From Paratractidigestivibacter sp963605405 (GTDB lineage Bacteria > Actinomycetota > Coriobacteriia > Coriobacteriales > Atopobiaceae): a stretch of DNA of 64,000 nt. Below the pieces are notes generated by a model. It was not told the DNA's origin and searched no databases. It saw only the letters and a list, made by a program, of their open reading frames with translations. Below, in pieces: positions 1-7,007 of this stretch (the first letter of the stretch is position 1; every line of letters begins with the position of its first letter). The stretch lies in NCBI GenBank assembly GCA_963605405.1, contig CAVCUP010000013.1, forward strand, positions 1 through 64,000, read 5' to 3'. The position numbers were made by a program, and so were the translations under genes.

Positions 1-445
1 TCATGAAGGACTGGCAGAAGTGCATGATCTCGTTGTTGGACTTGCCCTTGGGGTCGAAGTCGGAGCCGCCCTTGCCGCCGCCCATGGGAAGGGTGGTGAG
101 CGAGTTCTTCAGGATCTGCTCGAGGCCGAGGAACTTGAGCATGCCGAGGGTGACGGTCGGGTTGAAGCGCAGACCGCCCTTGTAGGGCCCGATGGCGGAG
201 TTGAACTCGACGCGGTAGCCGCGGTTGACCTGGACCTTGCCGGAATCGTCGACCCAGGGGACGCGGAACATGACGACGCGCTCGGGCTCGACAAGGCGCT
301 CGAGGATGGCGGCCTCCTCGTACTCAGGGTGAGCTTCGAGGGCGGGCTGCAGGGTGCTCAGGATCTCGGTCGCCGCCTGGATGAACTCGGCCTGCTCGGG
401 GTAGCGGGCCTTGAGGTCTGCCAGGACGTTGTCGCAGTAGGACAT
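1..445 (-). CDS. gdhA: NADP-type glutamate dehydrogenase, N-terminal part (cut by window edge)
   Basis: The first 148 residues of a hexameric glutamate dehydrogenase are present; the gene runs off the left edge. The enzyme interconverts 2-oxoglutarate plus ammonium and glutamate in the cytosol. The family-typical GPYKGGLRF (residues 87-95) and PMGGGKGGSDFDPKGKS (120-136, holding the substrate-binding lysine) are both visible. The start is ATG at 445, preceded on the minus strand by a GGGAGAG ribosome binding site. The extended small-type N-terminus fits the NADP-dependent anabolic form, but the nucleotide-binding domain that would settle cofactor choice lies outside the window. Confidence 0.95.
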   Translation of the reverse strand, partial: MSYCDNVLADLKARYPEQAEFIQAATEILSTLQPALEAHPEYEEAAILERLVEPERVVMFRVPWVDDSGKVQVNRGYRVEFNSAIGPYKGGLRFNPTVTLGMLKFLGLEQILKNSLTTLPMGGGKGGSDFDPKGKSNNEIMHFCQSFM

Positions 446-793
446 GCTCTCTCCCATCGTTCGCTTCTGGCCCCGGATGGTTGGCCGGGCACCGATATAC
501 ACCAAGAAGAGTACGCGCGTTGCGTTTTTCGCAACCTTGAGGTTTTCAATGCGTAACCTACTGGCGTTAGCGCAGAAACATTGTGTACATACGCGCAGCT
601 CAGACGTGTGTTGTTTAACTCAATGCCTAGGAGATGGCGCCGTTTACCGAGATACCACAGCGGCGAACGGTAACGATCCGCAGGCAGCGAAAGGACATGA
701 GGTCATTGGAGCAGCCCAATATTTGTGTCCCGCGCGCCATGTATGATGTGGCCAGTCTCACCCAAAAGGGACGGGCTTTCCGAAGGAGAAGCA
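446..793. other. Intergenic region, AT-richer, between divergent genes
   Basis: No gene is supported here. The stretch is lower in GC than its surroundings and should hold the divergent promoters of gdhA (minus) and the small ORF at 794 (plus). A 6-bp hairpin GTTGCG-TTTTT-CGCAAC lies at 519-535. No confident promoter boxes could be assigned. Confidence 0.4.
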
Positions 794-991
794 ATGGCAG
801 AAGACGGTTTCCGGCACGACGAAAACGATACCGAGTGGTGGCGAGAATACCTATCCGAGTACGGAATGGAAGAAGTGGTCCCGGAGCCCGAGGCCGCCCC
901 TCAGGAGCGGCTCGGTAAACAAACACACGGCAAAAAGAAGGGCTGGAGCCCCTTTGCCTTTGTCGGAATCTCATACAAGCTCTGGGAATAG
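794..991 (+). CDS. Small acidic hypothetical protein (65 aa)
   Basis: Not recognised. The start ATG 794 is chosen because AAGGAG sits at 783-788, at good spacing; an in-frame ATG at 725 has no such site. The N-terminal half is acidic and aromatic (DTEWWREYLSEYGMEE, residues 10-25), followed by a proline/glutamate stretch. The basic end KKGWSPFAFVGISYKLWE closes the protein. There is no signal peptide and no clear membrane span. It stands alone between gdhA and two minus-strand tRNAs. The good ribosome binding site makes it more likely real than its size suggests. Confidence 0.5.
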   Translation: MAEDGFRHDENDTEWWREYLSEYGMEEVVPEPEAAPQERLGKQTHGKKKGWSPFAFVGISYKLWE

Positions 992-1106
992 CAGCGAGAT
1001 AGTCTAGCGCGAACCTCAGAGAAGAGGCCATAGCGATGACGCCAAGCCCGCGCCCTGCCCGTAGGCCCGACTCTTAACGAAAGCGGACATGCCACGGGAT
1101 AAACGT

Positions 1107-1146
1107 AAAACAAAAGCAGGTCAAAGCTTCGATGCCCTGACCTGCC
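1107..1146 (-). terminator. Rho-independent terminator after tRNA-Gly
   Basis: Stem GCAGGTCA (1117-1124) pairs with TGACCTGC (1139-1146). On the minus strand it is followed by the T-rich run TTTTGTTTT (1107-1116). It ends the tRNA-Pro/tRNA-Gly transcript. Confidence 0.8.
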
Positions 1147-1154
1147 GTTTTCTT

Positions 1155-1228
<74 letters not shown>

Positions 1229-1234
1229 ATATGT

Positions 1235-1311
1235 TGGTCGGGGCGACTGGATTCGAACCAGCGACCCTCTGCTCCCAAAGCAGATGCGCTACCAAACTGC
1301 GCCACGCCCCG
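1235..1311 (-). tRNA. tRNA-Pro(TGG)
   Basis: Cloverleaf on the minus strand: acceptor CGGGGCG pairs with CGCCCCG, the anticodon TGG sits in the loop TTTGGGA, and the T-arm is TGGTTCGAATCCA. The 3' CCA is encoded. It is first in a two-tRNA unit with tRNA-Gly. Confidence 0.96.
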
Positions 1312-1400
1312 GAACCGAGTGTTCACTATACGCGAGTGCCGCCCGAACAGCAAGGCATGAATGTAGAATGCCCATAACACACCCAGGAGAAAGGCGTGAG

Positions 1401-2339
1401 ATGACGGGCTCCCCGCTCGGCAAGACACTCGTGGTGGCGAACCCGGCCGCCCACTCCGGCGACGGCGAGAAAGCCGCCGACTTCACGGAGCTCTTCTTCA
1501 AAAGCTATGTCGGAGCGACGGCTGGATTCGAGGTCGTGCGCACGGCGAGCGCCGGTGACGCGGTCGGCATTTCCTCTGGATCCGCAGGTTTCGACACCGT
1601 GGTCGCGCTCGGCGGCGACGGCGTGATTCACGAGGTCGTCTGTGGCCTAATGACGATCCCCCGCAGCTCGCGCCCGAGGCTCGGCGTGATCCCCATGGGC
1701 TCGGGAAACGATTATGCCCGCACCCTCGGCATACCCAGAAACGACGTGGGCGAGGCCCTCTCGCAGCTCGTGCGAGGAAATGCGAGTCCATGTGATATCG
1801 GCAAGGTCAACAGCACCTACTTCATGCAGACCCTCTCGTTCGGGCTCGACGCCGCGATCGCCCTCGACACCACAGCCAAGCGCGACGAAGGCACGAGCCA
1901 AAAGGGCGAGGAGCTCTTTGTGAGGTCGGCCCTGAGGATCCTATCCCAAGCTAGCGAGGGCTTCCCGTGCAAGGCCTCATTCGACGGAAAAGAGCCTATA
2001 GACCTCTCCAGCATCATATTCGCTTTCCAGGTCGGCCCCACATACGGAGGGGGCTTCAGGATTTGCCCCAAGGCAGACCCGACGGACGGGCTGCTCGACG
2101 TATGCCACAACGTGTCGCTGCCATCGACGCCGAGGCTGCTCATACTCCTCGGCCTCGCCCGCTTCGGCGGTCACACAGCATCGAGGGCCATCAAGTCGAG
2201 CCGCATACGTAAGGCGACCCTCGAATTCGAGAAGGAGCCTCCTTGTCAGGTCGACGGGGAACCGCTCCGGGGCAGCGAGTTCGATATTGAGGTCGTACCC
2301 GGGGCCCTCGAGGTAATCTTCCCGCGGCCGAAGAGATAA
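1401..2339 (+). CDS. Diacylglycerol kinase-family (YegS/DgkB-like) lipid kinase
   Basis: A 312-residue soluble or membrane-peripheral lipid kinase that would phosphorylate diacylglycerol or a related lipid with ATP, returning it to phospholipid synthesis. The nucleotide-binding GGDGVIHEVV (71-80) and PMGSGNDYART (98-108) are the two hallmark motifs of the DAGK catalytic domain. The C-terminal beta-sandwich carries the usual QVDGEPL segment. ATG 1401 has AGGAG at 1385-1389; an upstream in-frame start would run into the tRNA-Pro gene and is rejected. It is monocistronic, ending at a bidirectional terminator shared with ptsI. The exact lipid substrate cannot be read from sequence. Confidence 0.92.
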   Translation: MTGSPLGKTLVVANPAAHSGDGEKAADFTELFFKSYVGATAGFEVVRTASAGDAVGISSGSAGFDTVVALGGDGVIHEVVCGLMTIPRSSRPRLGVIPMGSGNDYARTLGIPRNDVGEALSQLVRGNASPCDIGKVNSTYFMQTLSFGLDAAIALDTTAKRDEGTSQKGEELFVRSALRILSQASEGFPCKASFDGKEPIDLSSIIFAFQVGPTYGGGFRICPKADPTDGLLDVCHNVSLPSTPRLLILLGLARFGGHTASRAIKSSRIRKATLEFEKEPPCQVDGEPLRGSEFDIEVVPGALEVIFPRPKR

Positions 2340-2440
2340 CGCCGCACGGACACCTTCCTCTCGAATCCATGACCCGAGATAGCTTCGGGCATACCTGACG
2401 CAGGGCTCTCGATGCCCTTGGATAGCGCGGCGTAACGTAA

Positions 2441-2471
2441 AAAGGCCCCGGGAGAGAAACCCGGGGCCTTT
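2441..2471. terminator. Bidirectional terminator between lipid kinase and ptsI
   Basis: Near-perfect stem AAAGGCCCCGGG (2441-2452) and CCCGGGGCCTTT (2460-2471), with T-runs on both strands. It serves the two convergent genes. Confidence 0.9.
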
Positions 2472-2493
2472 TGAAGAAGGGCGAAGCCAGTCC

Positions 2494-4230
2494 TTACTTG
2501 GAGGCGGCCTGAAGCATGACCTTGACCTCCATGGCGGTCTTGAGCTTCATGACCTTAGCGGTAAGCTCGTCCGCCTCAGCCTTGGACCACTCGGAGATGA
2601 TGCGGCGGGTGCGCAGGATGGAAGGCGCGCTCACGGAGAACTCGTCGAGGCCGAAGGAAATGAGGACCGGGATGAGCAGCGGGTCCGCAGCGGCCTCGCC
2701 GCACATGCCGACCATGATGCCGGCCTTGTTGCCCTCTTCGATGATGCGCTTAAGGGAGCGGAGAACGGCGGGCTGGTAGACCTCGTACAGGTAGCTGACC
2801 TTGTCGTTGCCGCGGTCGGCGCACATCGTGTAGCCGATGAGGTCGTTCGTGCCGATGGAGAAGAAGTCGCACTCGGCGGCGAGGTCGTCGGCGATGAGGG
2901 AGGCCGCGGGGGTCTCGATCATGGTACCGATCTCGATGTCCTTGTTGTAAGAGACGCCGCGCTTGTCGAGGTCGGCCATGCACTCCTTAACGAGCTCCTT
3001 GACCTTACGGATCTCCTCGATGTTGGTCACGAGCGGGACCATGATCTTCACGTCGCCGAAAGCGGAGGCGCGCAGAAGGGCGGTGAGCTGGACCTTGTAC
3101 TGCTCAGGGTTGGCGAGGCAGTAACGGACGGCGCGGTAGCCAAGGAAGGGGTTCTCTTCCTTGACGAGGTCGAGATAAGGAATCTCCTTGTCGCCGCCCA
3201 CGTCGAGGGTACGGATGATGACCGGCTGGTCCTTCATCGCGAGGGCGACCTTCTGGTACGCGGAGAACTGCTCGTCCTCGGAGGGGAGCTCCTTGGCATC
3301 CATGAAGAGGAACTCGGAGCGGAAGAGGCCGACGCCCTCGCAATCGTGCTCGGCGGCGACGCCCGCGTCCTTGGGGTTGCCGATATTGGCGACGAGAAGC
3401 TTCTTGTCGCCGTCGGCGGTCAGGGTCTCCTTACCGCGGTAGGCCTCGAGGGCGAGCTTCTCGGCAGCGAGCTGCTTGGCCTTGGCGCGGTAGTGGCGGA
3501 CCTTGCGGTCGTCGGGGTTCGGAAGCACGCGGCCCTTGTCGCCGTCGACGATGACGAGCTCGCCGCTCTTGACGTTCTTGGTGATGTCCGGCACGGAGAG
3601 GACTGCGGGAATCTCGAGCGCGCGGGCGATGATGGCGGAGTGAGAAGTGCGGCCACCGGTCTCGGTAACGATGGCGACGACGTTGTTCTTGTCGATGTCG
3701 GCCGTCATGGACGGGGTGAGCTCGTGCACGATGACGACGGAGTTCTCCGGCAGCGTGGAGAGGTCGACAAGCTCCTGGCCCAGCAGGTCGGCGAGAAGGC
3801 CGGTCTTGACGTCGGCGACGTCGGCGGCGCGCTCACGGAAGAGCTCGTCCTCCATGTTGGAGAACATGTTGTAATACATGTCGTAGGCCTCGGAGACGGA
3901 CTGCTCGGCGCACTTGCCGGACTTGATGGCGCTGACGACCATCTCCTTGATGCCGTCGTCCTCGGCGAACTCGATGTGGGCGCCCATGATAGCGGCGGCC
4001 TCAGGGCCGACGGTGGCAGTCATGCGCTCGATCTGGGCGTTCGTCTGCTCGATGAACTTGGCAACGGCATCGCGGTAACGCTGGACCTCAGCCTCGGAAT
4101 CGGACGGAGCGTGAGGCGTGAAGCTCAGGTCGGGCTCGACGGCGACCTGCGCGATGCCGATGCCCACGCCATCGGAGGCGTTGACGCCATCGTAGATGAT
4201 GCCGTCGGCGGAGTTGACTCCCTCGTTCAT
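2494..4230 (-). CDS. ptsI: PTS enzyme I (phosphoenolpyruvate-protein phosphotransferase)
   Basis: The general PTS enzyme, 578 aa, which autophosphorylates from phosphoenolpyruvate and passes the phosphate to HPr (encoded at 55885-56157). The active-site histidine is in GGRTSHSAI (His197). The C-terminal PEP-binding barrel shows EIGTMIETPAA and the catalytic cysteine motif VGMCGEAA. Length is normal for the family. ATG 4230 follows an AGGGGGA site. It lies 103 bp downstream of the PfkB-family kinase on the same strand, so the two probably share a transcript. HPr is not linked, unlike the usual ptsHI operon. Confidence 0.97.
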   Translation of the reverse strand: MNEGVNSADGIIYDGVNASDGVGIGIAQVAVEPDLSFTPHAPSDSEAEVQRYRDAVAKFIEQTNAQIERMTATVGPEAAAIMGAHIEFAEDDGIKEMVVSAIKSGKCAEQSVSEAYDMYYNMFSNMEDELFRERAADVADVKTGLLADLLGQELVDLSTLPENSVVIVHELTPSMTADIDKNNVVAIVTETGGRTSHSAIIARALEIPAVLSVPDITKNVKSGELVIVDGDKGRVLPNPDDRKVRHYRAKAKQLAAEKLALEAYRGKETLTADGDKKLLVANIGNPKDAGVAAEHDCEGVGLFRSEFLFMDAKELPSEDEQFSAYQKVALAMKDQPVIIRTLDVGGDKEIPYLDLVKEENPFLGYRAVRYCLANPEQYKVQLTALLRASAFGDVKIMVPLVTNIEEIRKVKELVKECMADLDKRGVSYNKDIEIGTMIETPAASLIADDLAAECDFFSIGTNDLIGYTMCADRGNDKVSYLYEVYQPAVLRSLKRIIEEGNKAGIMVGMCGEAAADPLLIPVLISFGLDEFSVSAPSILRTRRIISEWSKAEADELTAKVMKLKTAMEVKVMLQAASK

Positions 4231-4333
4231 GTAATCCCCCTGTGTTCCAGCCGCCTGGCGGCGGCTCTTCCCTTATATGCTCAGCGCCGACGTGCGACCG
4301 CCCGCGCAGATGAGCCGATTAGAAGTTAGGCGA

Positions 4334-5383
4334 TTAGTTCTCGCCAGCGGTGCCCTCGGCGGCCATGAACGCCTTGGCGGCGTCTGCCTGGCACTCCTTG
4401 ACCTGTCGCGCGGCCTCGGCATCCTTCGCGTTCTGCATATCGCTCGCGATAATGCCCGGCACGGCACGCCCCATCTTCTTGTAGAGCGCGCTCACGACCC
4501 GGTCGATCTTGTCGCGGCGAGCAATGCCCTTAGAGGCCGCGGTCGCGGTGCCGCACGCGGACGCGAAAACGAGCGCGGTGTCGTAATCGGCGCCGCGGGT
4601 GACCATGGAGAGGAAGCCCGCGACCATGGAGTCGCCGGCGCCCGTTGCGTTGACGAGGCGGATACGGGCCGTGGGGACCACGTGCTCGGCCCCGTTCTCG
4701 TCGAGAAGCAGCGAGCCGTGGCCGCCGCAGGAGATGATGACGTTGCGCGCGCCCTCCTCCTGGAGCTTGTGCGCATAGGGCATGCACTCTTCGGGCTCCT
4801 CGATGTTCACGCCGTAGATGCGCCCGACCTCGTGGTTGTTGGGCTTGATCAGGAACGGGTGCGCGGAGAGCGAGTCCATGAGGAGCTGGCCCGGGGCGTC
4901 GACCACGAACTGGATACCGCGGCCGGCGAAGCGCTTCATGATCTGGTTGTAGATGTCGGAGGGCAGGCAGCTTGGGATGGAGCCGGTGAGGACCAGGGTG
5001 TCCCCAGCGCCGATGACGTCCATACGCTCGAGAAGCTCCTCGACCTTCTTATCGGGAATCTTCGGGCCCATGCCGTTGCACATCGTCATGACGATGCCGT
5101 TGAGCTTCACGTTGATGCGGGTAAAGCCCTTGTCAAGACAGACGAAGTTGGACGAGATGCCCTTCTCCTGAAGACGGTGAAGCAGGTAGTCACCAGTGAA
5201 GCCGGCCGCGATGCCCATGGCAATGCTCGGGGTGCCGACCTCCTTGAGCAGGGTCGAGATGTTGATACCGTTGCCACCGCAGTGAAGCTCTTCGCTCGAG
5301 GAACGGTTCGTATAGCCCATATCGAGCGTCAGCGGGTGCATGACATAGTCGAGGGCGGGGTTCAACGTCATCGTGTAAATCAA
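4334..5383 (-). CDS. PfkB-family sugar phosphate kinase (1-phosphofructokinase-like)
   Basis: A 349-aa ribokinase-fold kinase of the FruK/LacC type, phosphorylating fructose 1-phosphate or tagatose 6-phosphate with ATP. The N-terminus MIYTMTLNPALD is family-typical. GGNGINIS (37-44) is the substrate loop, and NATGAGDS (245-252) holds the catalytic Asp251. The start is taken as TTG 5383, with GGAG six bases upstream; GTG 5386 is one codon earlier and also possible. A charged tail after about residue 310 is longer than in FruK. Its place just upstream of ptsI suggests that it handles PTS-imported sugar phosphates. Fructose versus tagatose cannot be settled here. Confidence 0.88.
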   Translation of the reverse strand: MIYTMTLNPALDYVMHPLTLDMGYTNRSSSEELHCGGNGINISTLLKEVGTPSIAMGIAAGFTGDYLLHRLQEKGISSNFVCLDKGFTRINVKLNGIVMTMCNGMGPKIPDKKVEELLERMDVIGAGDTLVLTGSIPSCLPSDIYNQIMKRFAGRGIQFVVDAPGQLLMDSLSAHPFLIKPNNHEVGRIYGVNIEEPEECMPYAHKLQEEGARNVIISCGGHGSLLLDENGAEHVVPTARIRLVNATGAGDSMVAGFLSMVTRGADYDTALVFASACGTATAASKGIARRDKIDRVVSALYKKMGRAVPGIIASDMQNAKDAEAARQVKECQADAAKAFMAAEGTAGEN

Positions 5384-5597
5384 CACGTTCTCCTTCCGAC
5401 AGGATGCGACAGGTTTAAGTATGCCGCAAACTTCACGCCCTCGACACAAGAAATTAGGTATGCCCGACGCACATTTTGGCCTCTGTTCACAAGAGACCCG
5501 TTACCCAATCGGCGAGCGGGGTCGGTCTAATGCGTGGGCGAGCGCTCGACCTGCGTCCCTTCAGACAAGCCCAGAAGACGAAATGAGGGTACGGCAT

Positions 5598-5649
5598 GAA
5601 AAAGGCCCCGCAGCGGGGCCTTGCGTTCTTCTAGTGCGCCGTGAGGGAT
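5598..5649. repeat. 52-bp direct repeat, distal copy (terminator plus tRNA-Arg 3' end)
   Basis: This matches 5802-5853 at 51 of 52 positions; the only difference is A at 5633 versus G at 5837. The copy contains a terminator hairpin and the last 16-17 nt of tRNA-Arg. The mismatch changes the encoded CCA to CTA. See the matching finding. Confidence 0.85.
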
Positions 5650-5801
5650 GTCCGCGCCTCCGCTAGCGCGAAGGCGCACGCCGGGCCTGCCTCGCGGCGG
5701 GCCCGGCCGCTCGCTGAAGTCGCTGCCGCGACTTCTTCACGCTCGCGCCCTGTCGGGTTCGAATCCCCCATGGCTGACGGGCGCGCGGCCGAGCCAAAAT
5801 C

Positions 5802-5853
5802 GAAAAAGGCCCCGCAGCGGGGCCTTGCGTTCTTCTGGTGCGCCGTGAGGGAT
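5802..5853. repeat. 52-bp direct repeat, copy inside tRNA-Arg
   Basis: The functional copy of the repeat, spanning the tRNA-Arg terminator and the tRNA 3' end. It lies 204 bp from the copy at 5598. Confidence 0.85.
5803..5826 (-). terminator. Terminator of tRNA-Arg
   Basis: Stem AAGGCCCC (5806-5813) and GGGGCCTT (5819-5826) with a minus-strand T-run (5803-5807). An identical hairpin lies in the copy at 5602-5622. Confidence 0.85.
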
Positions 5854-5912
5854 TCGAACCCCCGACCTTCGGATTAGAAGTCCGCGGCTCTATCCAACTG
5901 AGCTAACGGCGC
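5836..5912 (-). tRNA. tRNA-Arg(TCT)
   Basis: Cloverleaf on the minus strand: acceptor GCGCCGT pairs with ACGGCGC, the anticodon loop CTTCTAA gives TCT, and the T-arm is GGGGGTTCGAATCCCTC. CCA is encoded. Its 3' end is duplicated 204 bp away, the pattern left by integration at a tRNA attachment site. Confidence 0.96.
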
Positions 5913-5927
5913 GTACGGGTAGGTATT

Positions 5928-6515
5928 CTAGCATCTCTCGAGCAAGGCCTTGGCGGCAAGAATGCCCGCGACCGTCTTGCCGTCCTTTATGAGGCCCGAG
6001 AGAATCGCGTCGACGGCATCGTCGAGCGGGACCCAAAGGGTCGATATGAGCTCCCCCTTGTCCGGGTTCGCTTCTCCCCGCTCGAGGTCGCGCGCAAGAA
6101 ACACCTCGGTATGCTCGTCGGTGAAGCCGATTGAACCGTAGTCGCTCACGAGATGGGTCAAGCTTCCGGCGCTAAGCCCCGTCTCCTCGGCGAGCTCGCG
6201 AGAGGCACAGACCTCAGCGTCCTCATCGGCATCGAGCTTGCCCGCCGGAATCTCGAGCGTCATGCGCCCAACGGCCACGCGGTACTGACGCACGAGACAC
6301 ACGCGTCCCTCTTCGTCAATGGCGACGACCCCCGCGCCGCCGCAGTGGCGCACTATCTCTCGATAGCCCTTGGAGCCGTCGCCGCATTCCACGTTGAGCA
6401 CATGGGCCGAGAAGATGCGTCCACGCCACTTGAGGTCATCCGAAACGATGCTCTCGTCGAACAACGCGTCGTCGGCGAGCGCGGAAAGCAGGGTTTCTTT
6501 GGAGGGATTTTCCAT
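5928..6515 (-). CDS. Nudix hydrolase, ADP-ribose pyrophosphatase-like
   Basis: A 195-aa Nudix protein of the NudF/ADP-ribose pyrophosphatase group, hydrolysing ADP-ribose or another nucleoside diphosphate derivative in the cytosol with Mg2+. The Nudix box runs from Gly92, with RELAEETG at 106-113. It is preceded by the beta-strand VCLVRQYRVAVG and the EIPAGK motif common to ADP-ribose hydrolases. The N-terminal domain-swapping strand region fits the family length. ATG 6515 has AGGAAGAAG upstream, at slightly long spacing. It is flanked by tRNA genes on both sides and is probably monocistronic. The substrate is inferred only. Confidence 0.88.
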   Translation of the reverse strand: MENPSKETLLSALADDALFDESIVSDDLKWRGRIFSAHVLNVECGDGSKGYREIVRHCGGAGVVAIDEEGRVCLVRQYRVAVGRMTLEIPAGKLDADEDAEVCASRELAEETGLSAGSLTHLVSDYGSIGFTDEHTEVFLARDLERGEANPDKGELISTLWVPLDDAVDAILSGLIKDGKTVAGILAAKALLERC

Positions 6516-6602
6516 GCCGCAGACTTCTTCCTAGGGTGATTCCCCCACTGGATTGCTCATATACGAAAACAGGCGCCCAAATGGACGCCTGTAAAAGTTA
6601 AA

Positions 6603-6678
6603 TGGTGGATCGTCAGGGGTTCGAACCCTGGACCTTGGGATTAAGAGTCCCCTGCTCTACCAGCTGAGCTAACGATCC
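6603..6678 (-). tRNA. tRNA-Lys(CTT), copy 1
   Basis: Cloverleaf GGATCGT/ACGATCC, anticodon loop CTCTTAA giving CTT, CCA encoded. Identical to the neighbouring copy at 6687-6762. Confidence 0.96.
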
Positions 6679-6686
6679 AAATTGAA

Positions 6687-6762
6687 TGGTGGATCGTCAG
6701 GGGTTCGAACCCTGGACCTTGGGATTAAGAGTCCCCTGCTCTACCAGCTGAGCTAACGATCC
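6687..6762 (-). tRNA. tRNA-Lys(CTT), copy 2
   Basis: The same 76-nt sequence as copy 1, separated by 8 bp. This is a recent tandem duplication kept identical. CCA is encoded. Confidence 0.96.
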
Positions 6763-6775
6763 ATATTCAATTAAA

Positions 6776-6852
6776 TGGGGTGGGTGAAGGGTCTCGAACC
6801 CTCGACCTACGGAGCCACGGTCCGTCGCTCTACCAACTGAGCTACACCCACC
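6776..6852 (-). tRNA. tRNA-His(GTG)
   Basis: Cloverleaf with the histidine-specific extra 5' G (complement of 6852) opposite discriminator C. Acceptor is GTGGGTG/CACCCAC, the anticodon GTG lies in CCGTGGC, and CCA is encoded. It is first in the minus-strand unit His-Lys-Lys. Confidence 0.96.
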
Positions 6853-7007
6853 ATTTGCTTCCCGTGTCAGGCAGCTCGTTTATTATGCAAAGTACAGCCA
6901 CCCAATGCAAGGACTTTTTTGCCAAAATCCGAAAAAAGTTTCTCAGCCGCAGGTAAAGCGGGTTTTTCTCGCTGAGATAATGGACGCATCCGGGCCAAAG
7001 CGGGATT

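Noticed and set aside
5650..5801. A second complete tRNA between the two repeat copies
   Set aside because: A T-arm-like stretch (GGGTTCGAATCCC) is present at 5756-5768, but no acceptor stem or anticodon arm can be folded with it.
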